Source: Gnetum montanum (taxonomy: Eukaryota > Streptophyta > Gnetopsida > Gnetales > Gnetaceae). Taken from it: DNA of 64,000 nucleotides. Both the position numbers and the translations under genes were made by a program. Positions 33,701 to 44,993 of this stretch are shown here, in pieces. The stretch lies in the NCBI GenBank assembly GCA_015680685.1, contig MNCI01035702.1, positions 36,417 to 100,416 of the forward strand. The letters are read 5' to 3'. Under the pieces are notes generated by a model that saw only the letters and a list, made by a program, of their open reading frames with translations, had not been told where the DNA came from and searched no databases. Each line of letters starts with the position of its first letter. Positions within the stretch are counted from its first letter, which is position 1.

Positions 33701-35981
33701 GTGTAGGGATGGCCCTTTAAGAAGGTTATAACAGAGGGGACTTGTTTTAACTAGGTGCTTCCTTGGTAGAGAGGCTCAAAGAGGAAATCCTAAAAATTCA
33801 TGTAGAATCTTCCACAATAGTCCACATGTACCATGTGTCTTTTGCAAGCTATTTGAAGAAGTTTGCAGAATTTTTGGTGAAGAAGAGAGGTGGATTGTGG
33901 ATGCACAAGGACCAACAACAACTCTCTAGGTTGGATAAAGCATCTTTATCCAACCATGAGGGCCCAGAATCCACCAAAGGGTATGGAACATTTACTATCT
34001 ATGACCACCAAGGATCTTGATTTTAGTCAGTGTGAATCCCTTAATAGCATAGGGGAGGTACCTCTTACAATTCCAACAAGCATCAAGAGGGCCCAACAAT
34101 TGTGTGGTGAAGCCATTGAAGTAGCTAGGGCTAATTTGAAGAGGCCTGTAGAGGAAGCACCACTAATAGCAGAGACACCATCCAAGAAAAAGATTATCTT
34201 CAAGATCCCATGCTTGGACTAGGCAATCATTGGTATACTTCTACTATGCTTTCTTTTCCTTTTTTAATTATGTTTTTGATTATGTTTTGTTCTGTGGCTA
34301 TTCATGTTAATTTATCTAATAGTTTATGGCTACAGATCAATTGCAAAACTTGGCAGCCCAAGTTGTTACTACAAAAGAAGAACAAAGGCAAGTAAAAGAG
34401 GCACATAAGCATGTAAAAGAGGAAGAGTAGAGATGTAGGTCTATAGTAGAGGAAGAATAGAGGCATGCAGAGGAGGCACTCTTGCAACAAGATATGGGTG
34501 ATCTTGACACCTTGTTCAGTAGGTCACTGGTTAGGGAGTCTCCAATTGAAATCTCTAATGATGATGAAGATGATCTTGAGAAGGAAATGGAGAGCATAGG
34601 TATACTTATGCTCTACTTGTTATTGCCTATAGTCTTATGCTTGATTTTAGAGTTCTTACTTATCCAATAATTAGTATGCTTATCATAGTTCCCAAGCCTA
34701 CATCAAAGGTCCTTGTACCTAAGTTTCAGATGAAACTGTGGGTAGAGGTCCTAGACAAGATAGAATTCATGCATGAGATGACAAAGGGCATCATTGGTTG
34801 GTTGTAGTAGGTTGCACGCAAAATTGGTAAGAACTATGTTTTGCTATGCTTAGTCATTTTGCTATGAGATGTATTTTATGTTACAGTTATATTATATATT
34901 GAGTTTAAGATTGTTATTTTTGTTATTTTTGTGTCATCAGTTACATGGGATCCAACCTAAGACATGGAGTTTAACTTGCCTAAAATTCCTCTTGACACCA
35001 TACATATTTCCTTAAAGCTTTACAAAACTGCCATTGATCTAGTAGTTTCGTGTGCTAAAGCTTCATGGGAGATTTAGAGGTCTAATGAATCCCTATGGGA
35101 AAAAGTTATGACCTTGAAGGAGGAAAAGAAAAGGCAAGTTTGGAGGATCTAGGATCTCAAGGAAAGTAAGGCCTTCATGGATGCTCAAGTGGAGAACTTA
35201 GGGGACTTACGGACCAAAGAGATCACATGGACCTGCTACTGGCACATTATCCATGATAAGATACTCTTTCTCTAGAGTTTCATGAGCAACAAATGTAGAT
35301 GGAATTGATCTCTCAAAAGGCACAGGATTGGAAAGATTATTGTGCTTGGGTCTTGGAGTGGGGTAAGACCCAAAGGGATCACAAGTGAAAGTATAATGTT
35401 CATCGAGATGCCTATTTGAAATGGCTGAAGAAGGAGATAACCGAACAATAAAATAGAGAGATGTTTATTTAGGGTATTCAAGTTGAGAGTGTTTTCAACC
35501 TCTTTGAAAGCACTATGATAGTGGTTGAGTCTCCTACTCCATAGATCACCATAGCTACAGATGAGGTTGCTATAGCTACAATTTCATGGGAGCCACCATC
35601 ACGAATAAGAGTGGATAAAACCAACATCCTCATAGGCATCAGTTTAGGGGACATTAACTAGGCCAATATGATAGAAGACCTGATTCTCTAACGTTTGGAG
35701 ATTGGCCTTCATCATCTTCCCCAAGAGTTGGATTCTCCATAGGTATGATGACCTTTATGTTTTGCATTTTTTAAGCTTTGGTTTTTTTCTTTTTTGTTTT
35801 ATGTGTTTTTTTCTACCAAGTTTGTGTTATGATTTTGGTTATTATGGTCACTAACTAGTTATGTGTTGCTATCTTATAGGCATTTTAGGATGTTGGTGGC
35901 CCTAGTGGTGTTAGTGATGATGATGATGATGCACCACCACCTCCTCCTCTAGATGCCCCCTTGGCACCATTAGATGCCTGA
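30755..35981 (+). pseudogene. Antisense multi-exon gene of element C
   Basis: A plus-strand gene opposite to gag-pol, between PR and RT. Probable exons are: 30755-30882; 32186-~32630 (KPVLIVVELVGIVC ... TLPLGFACLITRFI); 32721-33082 (IAHKWWVAPMEIRDMGIT, then a Lys run); 33184-~33434 (RCFVDNLMRKFGQVGPTYEW); ~33508-34220; ~34334-34600 (coiled coil KEEQRQVKEAHKHV, then DDEDDLEKEME); ~34690-34830; ~34943-35742 (QMQMELISQKAQDWKDY); 35880-35981 (five Asp, Pro-rich, stop). Boundaries carry GT/AG. The 33082/33184 junction keeps the frame (SEKS-GPS). A few stops show decay. The function is unknown; the homologue in D is 50345-52226. Confidence 0.72.
32865..33001. other. Contig join: N flanked by near-identical 68-bp copies
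   Basis: A single N at 32933 separates 32865-32932 from 32934-33001. They differ at one base (GACCATATTT against GACCCTATTT). This looks like an unmerged overlap of two contig ends inside an exon of the antisense gene. The repeated peptide there is an artefact. Confidence 0.82.
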
Positions 35982-36342
35982 CATGATAGTCTTTATTGTT
36001 TGTTTCAGTTTATGTTTAACATTGTATGACTTATGTCAGCCAACACTTGAGTTGTATACATTTCATTATTTATGATTAATAGTTTTAACATTTATGTCAT
36101 AAAATGTGACCATGGCTATGTTATTTTATTTTAAGAAAATTTAAATTTTAAGTTTTTGGTTTTGGTTATGGTTATATACACTGTTGATTGATTTATTATT
36201 TTAAGGTTCTAAGGTTACAAGTGTTGAAAATATTTATGTAGAATATGGTCACGTTGGCTATGACAAGAATTGTAAGATTATGAATAGGCAAGGGTTACTT
36301 ACCATGTTTTTGTTTTGTTAATAAAAGAAAAGGCATGACAGG

Positions 36343-36560
36343 CTATACATTTATCACTAATTTAAGGTCATGGTAGGCCACAATGCCAATTTAGAGTCTT
36401 AGCGGATTGTAACACTAGTTTAAAATCTTAGAAGATTGCAATGCCAATTTAGAGTCTTACCCAACCAAGTTGCCGATTTAAGGCCTTGGCAAGCTATAAT
36501 GCTGGTTTAAGGCCTTGACAGGCCATGGGTTTGCTAGTTTTAGGCCATGGTGAGTCTTCG
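36343..36560. repeat. Mini-hairpin array C-ii, after protease
   Basis: Seven units at about 30-bp spacing. Stem pairs are GGTC/GGCC, AGTC/GATT, AATC/GATT, a decayed AGTC unit, GGCC/AGCT, GGCC/GGCC and a decayed last unit. AATC/GATT and GGCC/GGCC are perfect but different stems. It lies 360 bp beyond the antisense-gene stop, just before the minus-strand PR end. Confidence 0.8.
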
Positions 36561-36789
36561 AACTTTATGATTTTTTGTAAGGATTTTTTTTATCATGTAT
36601 ATAAGTAATGGAAAAGAAAGGTTGTAATACATAAGTAAAATACAAATGAAAGTATAAATCTAGGCTACTTGCATGAAGAGTAAAATAAAATGGACAAATA
36701 AGCTTTATAGATTGGCAAAGAGAGGCTAAGCTACATGGCTATATAGTTATTGGGACATGGCTATAGGGACATGGTATGAAAGGATCAAG

Positions 36790-37640
36790 GGGGACTTCAC
36801 TTATGCAGACTCTTCTTAAATTTTGAAGGATTAGGAAATGAGTAAGGTCTACTATGCATAAGTTTGTATTTTCCACAACCTTCACTAATAATTTTAAATA
36901 GGAGTTCATGCCATGATGCATCTTGCTGCCCATCCTTGTTGTTATTGGCTTTTTGCTCTCTCTTAGGTTGTTGGATTTCACGACTGGGAGTTTCTTCTTG
37001 AAACTCCACTTCAAAACCTTATTCTATGTCCACATTTTTAATAGTCAGGGGCACTGCATTATCATCATGAATGATGATCTCACCTCCATCATAAGGAAGG
37101 TGAATCTTTTGGTGAATGGGAGAAGACACAGCTTACAATTGAGCTAACCAAGGTCTTTCTAGGATAAGGTTAAGCCTAGGTGTTTTCTCCACCACCAAGA
37201 AATTCACAATTATGGGGAATTTCTCCCTTACCACAAAATATAAGGAGATGGACCCCTTAATAGTAACCCTTGATTCGTTGATAGATTTGAGAGTTACTAG
37301 TGACATTTTTTGTATTTGCTCTCTCAAGCCTAATCATTCAATGATGGTACACAGGATGACATTAGTAGTTACATCACATCTACATGAACTTGATGCATCA
37401 TAGATTACCCTACTTGTATGATTATGAATAGATGAGCCCTAGTAATTTTTCCATTTTGGGGATTAACCTTAATTTTTCTATTGCAAAATGTTAGGGGTGT
37501 CAACTTCCCATCCCTAGCGGCGGGAGGAATCATTACTACATGGATGGAATCCTTGTTAGTGGGTATATCCTCATTGATAGGGATAGAAGTTAGTATTTTG
37601 ACTAACACATCATGATGTGTGGCATGATCAGGTCATTCAA
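36790..37640 (-). pseudogene. pol: C protease region
   Basis: Minus-strand fragments align with the intact D protease region. They read LTPLTFCNRKIKVNPQNGKI (37540-37470), LNLILERPWLAQL (37170-37133) and a tail SRPYSFPNPSKFKKSL near 36800. The expected VDDGA catalytic motif is not readable around 37400. Frameshifts separate the pieces. It is followed on its 3' side by array C-ii. Confidence 0.75.
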
Positions 37641-39837
37641 ATTCAAAGAAGTGTTATAATTGTTTGGGCTTCTTCTTGTTCTTTTGACCATGAGCTTTGG
37701 GATTCCCTTGTGGTTTGTTGTTTGGAGTGGGTTGAGCAAAGGAGGTTATGGGTATAGTTGATATGGGAGTGGGATTTGGTGGGCCCACTTCCTTTTATGC
37801 CTCCATCTACTTATCACCCTTATTATTGGGCTTTTGCTTTTGTTTCTTCTTTTTCTTGTTTGGAGCCTCTCGATTATTAGTTGTTGGTTGTGAGGAAGAT
37901 GCAATAGCATTAGCCACCATAGGAGGTTGTTGCATGGTTTTATCAGTTTGTGAGACTATGGCTGGTTGAGCTATGGTGGGCTGGGGTACCCTAATGACAA
38001 ATGATTTCCTGGGAGACACTGGTGAAGGCACCCTTACAAAAAAAGAGGGTCTTGACTTAGTGGAAGCTAAAGAAGCCCTTTCACCATAAGGAGGTACATG
38101 AATCACAAATGGTTCTCTTGAGGATCTTTGATTACTATCTATGTTGAATCTTGATATGATATATGTAGTGTTGTTAGCATTCAATAGGTTTTTGTACACC
38201 TACATCAATTGGTTTTGAGGTCAGACAAGGTTGGATGCATCTGATGGTTTTCAATAGTTGATTTAATAGTTTTGATGGCTTACTTTTCAATAGTTGATTT
38301 AATAGCTTTGATGATTTTAATGGTAGTGCAACATATTTAGACCCATCCTTCCTTTCAAAATTGGGTTTGGTCATTATCGATGCAGTGGCCCTAGAGGCCA
38401 AAGGTTGGTTGTCATAGTTATTATTTGTGGGGACCTTAGGTGGATTGTTCCTTGGCCCCTAGCTAGTGGTCTTAGCCTCTATAGTTGCTATAGTCATATT
38501 GTTATGTTTTCCTTTCTCCTTGTCTTTTGGCATATGTTGGTTTTTGTATGCTATGTAGGCTGGGTCATGATTGGCCTCTACAAAATCTTCTATATTCTTG
38601 ATTTGGGAGAATGCTTGGCTAAGTGACCATGGGTAAAGGTAGTAAAGTTTAGACTTGATAAAGTCATTAACCATCCCCTTAAATATAGCCAAAAGGTGAT
38701 TTTTTGCTATGGGCTCTGGTATTTTGTTTAAAAGTTCATTCCATCGTTGGATAAACTTTTGTACGGGCTCAAGGGATCCTTGCTTGACCTTCGTGAGTTA
38801 GTCAAGAGTGGTGTCAAGCTTCAAGTTATACTTGAAGTGATTAATGAATTAAGCTATCAAGTCTTCAAGGGAGGGTATTAATCCTCTAGGTAACACTCAG
38901 TACCAATCAAGTGCTTTCCCAAGTTAAGGTCATAGGAATAAATCCTCATGATGGTATGAGGCCATGGCTGCAATAGTAAGCACTCAAATTTGAAGGTTAT
39001 AAGGTGAGCATTAGGGTGACCTTCTCATTGTATTTGCTAAACTGGGGGACAGGGACACTAGAAGGGAGTGTCAAAGGTGAGACCATAGGATTGATAGGAT
39101 CATCTTGGTAGAAGTATATGATCTTTACACTTTGGGACGTAGAGACTTTAATCCTCTTTAGCTCTTTTGTTAGGTCCTAGATCATCTAGAAGGCTTGGTC
39201 CAGTCCCTATAATGGTCCCATTGGTTGTGAGGCCTACACATATGGTTGTGGTATCTGTCGGGAGGCCTGTGGCCTTGCTATGGGTTGGATGATAAAAGAA
39301 AGGGGTTGCATCATGGTTGTGACTTATGGGCCAAACAAAGAAAAGGATGTCTATGTTGGTACTTGAGGCACAAATAGGATAAAAGGGGTATGTGACCCCT
39401 ATGTTTCTTGGGGACTCATAGTGGGCCCCATGTGTATAGGTAATGAATTTGCAGTAGTAAAAGCCACCATTGATGGTTTTATGTGTTGAGACTGTGTTGT
39501 AAATGACATTGATGTGTTATGATTTATTGCTTGTGGCATTGCCTGAGTTTGATGTGTGGCTATAATAGGTGTGGGATCTACCATAGTAGGGTAGGAAGGA
39601 GCAGAAGATAATGACACCATGCCCATGGAGAAAAAAAAAGCATTGGAGGAAGGCTCTATGACCTTAGGAGGTGGTAGACTTTCTTATCCAAAATTGAAAG
39701 GTGCAAAGATGATAGTAAACTTTACCCACACTAACCTTTTATTTGTCACACTCACTAATGCCCACACTAGCTTCTTAGCTGTCACACCCTTGGATATGGT
39801 AGGGGGGAAAGAGGGGTTGAGTTGGTAGGATCTCACA
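37641..39837 (-). pseudogene. gag: C gag polyprotein, broken
   Basis: The minus strand starts with a Ser/Thr/Pro-rich N-terminus (39626-39399). LPSSVPVPQFSKYNEK lies near 39060. The capsid-like region continues to KGMVNDFIKSKLYYLYP (38692) and DFVEANHDPAYIAYKNQH (38560). A low-complexity Pro/Ser tail is at 38199-37807. It parallels the D gag (LPRGMPLPHFTKYNEE, KGTVNDFIK...). Gag forms the particle and packages RNA. The start is uncertain because solo LTR S2 lies just upstream. Confidence 0.75.
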
Positions 39838-39842
39838 CCTTA

Positions 39843-40742
39843 TGATGAAGTATCATTAAGTCACTGCATTGACTGGGCTGCGTATATAGGGCTGCGTATA
39901 TGTGGGCCCATCGACGTAGCCTTCCTGTGTCGATGTGGCCCCATTTACGCAGCCGCCTTTCTTGGCCTATAAATAAGAGGGCCTTTTGCCTTATTCAGGC
40001 ATCTTTCAATTAGTTGTAGCGAAGCTCTTGTAGTTTGTTCCCGTAGGAGATAGAATATTTTCCAAGTGCCTGCAGCAGGTGTAAGAAAAGTGATCGACTC
40101 TTTATTCGAGTGTTAATATATCTGAGCCCATTGGCATGACAACAATAAAGACGAACTATTCAAGCATTCTTTGCGGCATTTGGACTTAGCTATGTCATGC
40201 ATTCAGTAGTTTAATATATTTATGCTTTGTTAGTTACATGTTAATTACTTAAGTTTCTGTTATTATTATATTAATTGCTATTGTTCATTCGTAGTTCGTA
40301 AAGGCCATAAGTACGACCATCTCGAATGTAAATCAAACACTTGGTAAACCCAGTGACGCTTAACGTCTGGTAGCCCAGAAGTGTTAGGAGATGCTCAGAA
40401 CGTGCTCGGAAGATGGGACTAGATACTTATGCTAGGAATAGTTAGAATACAAGTTAGGATAATTAGAGATTAGATAATAGTTTATTCCTCACCTTTCATA
40501 CCTTAAATTAGCCAGCAAAAGATATGCAAAAAGCTATAAAAATCATTAGCCCTAGTCTCACTTAACCATCATAACGGAACATCACAAGTGAGGTTAGGAA
40601 GATAATGACCGTTCTAACCCAGAGTTTCATTGGTTAGAGTCTGGTGTATGTTAAGTATTTACAGTCTATGGAATTTGACTGGGTCGCGTGTGAATGCCTG
40701 TGATTCGTTTGTATGGGCGTAGGGGTACCTAGCCGCTCATCA
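39843..40742 (+). mobile_element. Solo LTR S2 (family S), inside element C
   Basis: A 900-bp unit with perfect TSD CCTTA (39838-39842 and 40743-40747). It begins TGATGAAG and ends CCGCTCATCA, with a TATAAATA box at 39968-39975. It aligns along its length with S1 in reverse complement. It sits in the leader between PBS and gag of C, so it postdates C. Confidence 0.92.
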
Positions 40743-40747
40743 CCTTA

Positions 40748-41275
40748 GAAATCCAACGTTGGTAAAAAGGGGATGAAAGCTATTAAAGGTGTGGAGAATG
40801 AATGTAAATTTTGATAGTTGTAATTACTATAAGGTGTAAATCCTATGAAAATAGACAAAAATGATCAAAAATAGATTAGTTACTATAAGTAGGATAGCCA
40901 AAATAGAAACCTTCAGCTTTCTGAAAATGGTTTTAGAAATTGCCAAATTCAACCACAAAGAAAGGGGGAAAATTCTTTTGGTTGGTAAGGATGGCAAGGT
41001 TGGTTTTGGAATGAGAATTGTGAATAAGGTGAAACGTTGGTGTGTGAGTATTCAAGGCTAGTTTTAATTGCTGAAATTCACAGTAGATGTTGGAAAACTC
41101 AACACCCAACCACCTACAACTCCAACACTAGGGTTTTGACTGTAGGAGAGGTGAGAGGCAACATTAGGTTTTTGAAGAAGTTTTCAAGGTTTTCGTTGTG
41201 AAAATTAGAAATTTCTAATAGGTGGATAATGTTGGCTATGGGGGCAATCAGATTTGACTTTAGAAATTAGGCAAA
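40748..41275 (-). other. C leader between PBS and gag
   Basis: No gene is supported on either strand. A 66-codon plus-strand frame at 40861-41061 has no recognisable features. Confidence 0.5.
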
Positions 41276-41294
41276 GGTCCTCCTTCTAGCACCA
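41276..41294 (-). other. C primer binding site
   Basis: The minus strand reads TGGTGCTAGAAGGAGGACC, seven bases inside the LTR end. D has TGGCACTAGAAGGAGGG at the same place. I cannot assign the tRNA from memory. Confidence 0.65.
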
Positions 41295-41301
41295 AGAAAA
41301 T

Positions 41302-42674
41302 TGTTGCGATAGAAAATCTTGATTGCTAGAAGAAACCAAGGATTCTTAGTCATAGGTAGCCTCAACCCTGAATCCCCTAGGGCCTCTACTAGAAAAATGG
41401 AATTCAAGGTACCCTGGATAGTATGGTAGATCACCTAGGGACCTAGTGGGGTACAAAACAAGGGTATAATAGAAGTATAAAAATACGCAAATCTATGAAA
41501 TGATGCACATAAAATATAACAATTATTTTTGAAATTGTACACAGAATGAAATCATAAACTTTATTAAATAAACAAAGAATGAGTTCAAAGGTGTGCACAA
41601 ATTAGTGCCTAGGAAAGGGGGGCAAAAAGGGGCTTACTTGGGTAGGGTTTCAGAGTTTGTTGAAGCCACAATCAAGTCCATGATCCAGTATCATTTTTTT
41701 TCCTTAGATCTATAATTTTTGTTGATGCTAGAGACTATGGAAATGTAAAGGATTGGGGTGGCCAAAGTGCATCATGTTAGGATTTGGTGATCCTAGTGGG
41801 GTAACGTTGACACCCAAAGCTCATACATCCAAAGGGGAGAGTAATAGGGGTAACAAGTTGCAGGGGGTCCACACTGCTAGGCACCAAGAAGTTGTGTTTT
41901 TTCTAAGGAAGTAAGAGCTCTTAGATGCCAAAATGCCAAAGGTGCTAAATTGCAAAAGTTTGGAACCTTGACATGATTCCAAGGTATGGTTTTTATAGGG
42001 TTATGTCCATGATTTATGCTATAAATTGGCTATAAATGGCTGACATGATTGGCTACAAATTCACTACCAAATTTTTGATTGATTGGCTGAAAATTGATTA
42101 TAAAATTGCTGAAAATTAGTTTCCATGTTAAAGGAGGGTAGGTGTGGTTCACCCCCATACATCTAGTTTTTTGAGCACCTCTCTCCTAGTTGGCTAACCC
42201 CCCTCCCACTAGGGGGAGAGTGTCAAACTTGAGGAGGGATGGGAAGTCAATGCTAGGGGTGAAGGTCAACCCCTCCAAGCTGTGTCACCCCACTTTCCAT
42301 GCTAGTGGTAGGTGAGTTCTACCCCCCTTGCACTCCCCTATGTTGGCCTTGAAGTCTCTTAGCTGGCTTACCCCTTGTAGAGGGTGTGTTAGCGTAGAGA
42401 AAAGTATACTTGCCATAAAACCCATAAAATGCCATTTTTGGCATTCCAAAAGGCATTTTTGACTTTCCCAAGCCCAAATATAGATACTAGATGACGTTTT
42501 TCACTTGGGTGATGAGGCTTTGACCACTTATGAAGCATTTTTGGCCCCAAAAGTATGAAACATATGAGATTGCCCCTTTATGGGTTACAACCTTCACATT
42601 TACAATAAAATATTACCTCAAGTTTCATGGGATGGGATTACAAATGTTTCAACATGCAAATTTGGTGGTGTTTT
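41302..42674 (-). repeat. C 5' LTR
   Basis: A 1373-bp partner of 21426-22821, with TG at the plus-strand start. The outer end reads GTGTTTT where the partner has GTGTTTCA, so the terminal CA has decayed. Confidence 0.92.
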
Positions 42675-42679
42675 GGATT

Positions 42680-43518
42680 AGTGTTTCAATTAGCTTCTGC
42701 TATAGTGTCTTAAATGACTTCTCACATGGTTCCATCCATTGGAATGGTACATCTTTCTTCGTTAATTCCACTAGATACTTTGCTATCTTTGAAAAATTTT
42801 CAATGAATCTTCTATAGTATTTTGTATGGCCAATAGGTGATTTGACATCCTTAATAGTTTGTGGTCTTTGTGTGATATTTTGAATTACTCCTATCTTATT
42901 TGGATCTACCTCTATTTCTTTTTGTGATACCTTATGTCGTAGAACAATCCCTTCTTGGACCATTAAATGGCTCTTTTGCCAATTGAGCTTCAAATTAGTT
43001 TCAACTCAAAACTTGCTCTAGTTGGTCCAATGCTTGTTTGAAATATAGCCCATAAGTAGAAAAATCATCCATGAATATCTCCACTCTATTACTAATTTAT
43101 TTTTAGATGATACTTACTGCTAATGGGAGCATTACACAAGTTAAAGGACATTTTCTTATAGGAAAATGTTCCTTATGGATTGGTGAATATGGTCTTTTCT
43201 TGATTTTTTTAATGTAATGTGAATTTGATTATACTTCTTGTACATGTCAAGGAAATTTTAGTATGGGTGTCCTACTATTTTATCAAGGACTTGGTCAAAA
43301 AATGGTAGAGGAAAGTGATCCTCCACTTGCTAGCTTTCTTTGGGACAATGATTAAGGGACTAATCCATTCACTATTTGCAATTGGATAGATGAATCCTTC
43401 TTTCAATAGTTTCTACAATTCCTATTTTATCACTTCCTTAAGTTAAGGATTTAGTCTTCTTTGAGGCTAGTGGCATTGTTTGATAGTTAGATCTGTATAG
43501 GTTTTGTATTGGCATATA
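42680..43518 (-). pseudogene. pol: B reverse transcriptase, palm to connection
   Basis: The minus strand carries the catalytic FMDD (43064-43075, in VEIFMDDFSTYG). A 97-codon open stretch follows at 42993-42700 with VLRHKVSQKEIEVDPNKIGV, HTKYYRRFIENFSKIAK and KKDVPFQWMEPCEKSFKTL, the gypsy RT thumb/connection. It is cut off on the N side by D and on the C side by C. Both joins restore a continuous frame with one TSD copy. Confidence 0.88.
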
Positions 43519-43523
43519 TATGT

Positions 43524-44993
43524 TGTAGCGACTGAAAACGTCAGTGGCTGGAAACATCGAGAGGTTGTCAAGCGAACAATTTTAACCCCGGATTTGTGCG
43601 AGGGTTGTGCTAGATAAAAATGGAAACGAGGCACCCTGAATGGTTTGGTCAATCAAACAGGGACTTAGTCAGCATAACTTAACCTTATGTAAATGTCATT
43701 TTAAGCGTGAAATACGTGAAATCTAACTGATGATTAATAAATGCGATAATGAAGAAAATAATGCTGAATAGTGATGACAATATAGAAATAACAGAGTAAC
43801 TGGGATGAGAAAATGCACCACTGCAAAGTCACGGGTTTGATTCTCTTCTCTCCTTGAAAATGTATAATAAGTGGTATAGTGCTGGAGCGGCACAAGGAGT
43901 CCAAGAATGACTGGAATGCTCGAAATGCCTCAACTATGTTTTCAAGTACAAGCTTAATAACCAACAGTACAAAGTGCCAACAAGAAAAAAGCTAATGTCA
44001 AGTGCCAATGCTAAAAGTGCCAACTGCTGTAATTTTCCAACCAGGGGGATTTTCAACTTGCCAATCAAGTGAGTTCTCAATTTTCCAAATACTAAAATTT
44101 GCCAATCGTTTGAATTGCTAAAATGCCAACCAATGCCAACAATGTTCAAAATTGCCCAAAATTGCCAATGCCTTAAGTGTTGCTCGTTGGGGTATTTATA
44201 GGACTAGGAGCATGCGAGAAATAAGGCTTAGATGACATGTGTCCTAGACCCACAAAATGCTGACATGTCCATACTGCATGAACATGCAAAGTCGGTTGTG
44301 ATCTTGCCACACTTCAATTATGTTTCCGAAACTAGAGATGCTGGAATCAAATATGCCAACAATGCAGACGAGGAATGAGGCACATTAAAGTAGTGTAGCT
44401 GCCTACTATGCTATGCTATGCTATGTAGCATAGCATGTTGGCATAGCATAGCTGCTTGCTATGCTGTGCTATGCTATGTAGCATAGCACAGCGTAGCCAC
44501 TTGTTTGAAAAAGAAATTTATGTTGAAGTCAACTACATCTGCTAGAAGCTTTGGTGCACATCGGGTCAACTTTTGTAGCACTTTGTTTGATTTGCATCTT
44601 TGTTGCACTATGCTACGCTACATAGCGTAGCAGCTGACTCCGTTTGCAACCCGTGTTGAAATTGCAAACACTTGCTTGGAGCTCTGATTATGATAACAAC
44701 TGCAACTTTTGGTTTTACGAAGGGAAGAATTCAAACTTGCTGAACTTGCATTTGAGACACCTTTTGCTATTCTTGCATCGTCGCTACGCTATGCTACGCT
44801 ATGTAGCGTAGCACAACGTAGCAGCTAGCGTATCCTGCTTTCTATTCAATTCACCACTTTCTGATGAGAAGCTTTGCTAAGGACTTGAAGTTGAACAAGG
44901 AAATTGGTTTTGAAGGCCGAAGTGCTTGCCGAGGGCAATTGGAATCACTATGTAAGTTGGGCCTTTCTATTTTGCCTTTGCTACGCTGTGCTT
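43524..44993 (-). repeat. D 3' LTR, truncated
   Basis: It aligns with 56697-57992 but stops after CTACGCTGTGCT. The last 400 bp of the partner (57993-58391, the U3 start on the element strand) are missing. The PPT junction has probably been deleted with them. TATTTATA lies at 44193-44200 (TATAAATA on the minus strand). It carries the palindromes listed next. Confidence 0.85.
44398..44815. repeat. CTACGC/CTATGC palindromes in D 3' LTR
   Basis: 44463-44492 is a 14-bp arm (GCTGTGCTATGCTA), two central bases and the exact complementary arm. 44611-44632 has arms TGCTACGCTA and TAGCGTAGCA around CA. 44793-44812 has arms GCTACGCTA and TAGCGTAGC around TG. A further cluster lies at 44408-44455. Related palindromes occur in the 5' LTR (57617, 57795, 58000, 58070) and in LTR F (63733, 63904). 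Confidence 0.9.

Larger units (their letters stand above)
21426..42674 (-). mobile_element. Element C: giant Tat/Ogre-like Ty3/gypsy retrotransposon with antisense gene
   Basis: LTRs are 21426-22821 and 41302-42674. TSD GGAT(T) is at 21422-21426 and 42675-42679. The empty site is confirmed because the B pol frame rejoins exactly. Minus-strand order is 5'LTR, PBS, leader, gag, PR, RT, RNase H, second RNase H, IN, spacer, 3'LTR. Two RNase H domains are the hallmark of the Tat lineage. Between PR and RT lie about 9.4 kb: a hairpin array, a roughly 190-bp tandem array, an antisense multi-exon gene and another hairpin array. Solo LTR S2 sits in the leader. At about 20.3 kb without S2 it is in the Ogre size range. 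Confidence 0.9.

Noticed and set aside
40861-41061. 66-codon plus-strand frame in the C leader
   Set aside because: There is no domain or counterpart in D. The length is expected by chance.
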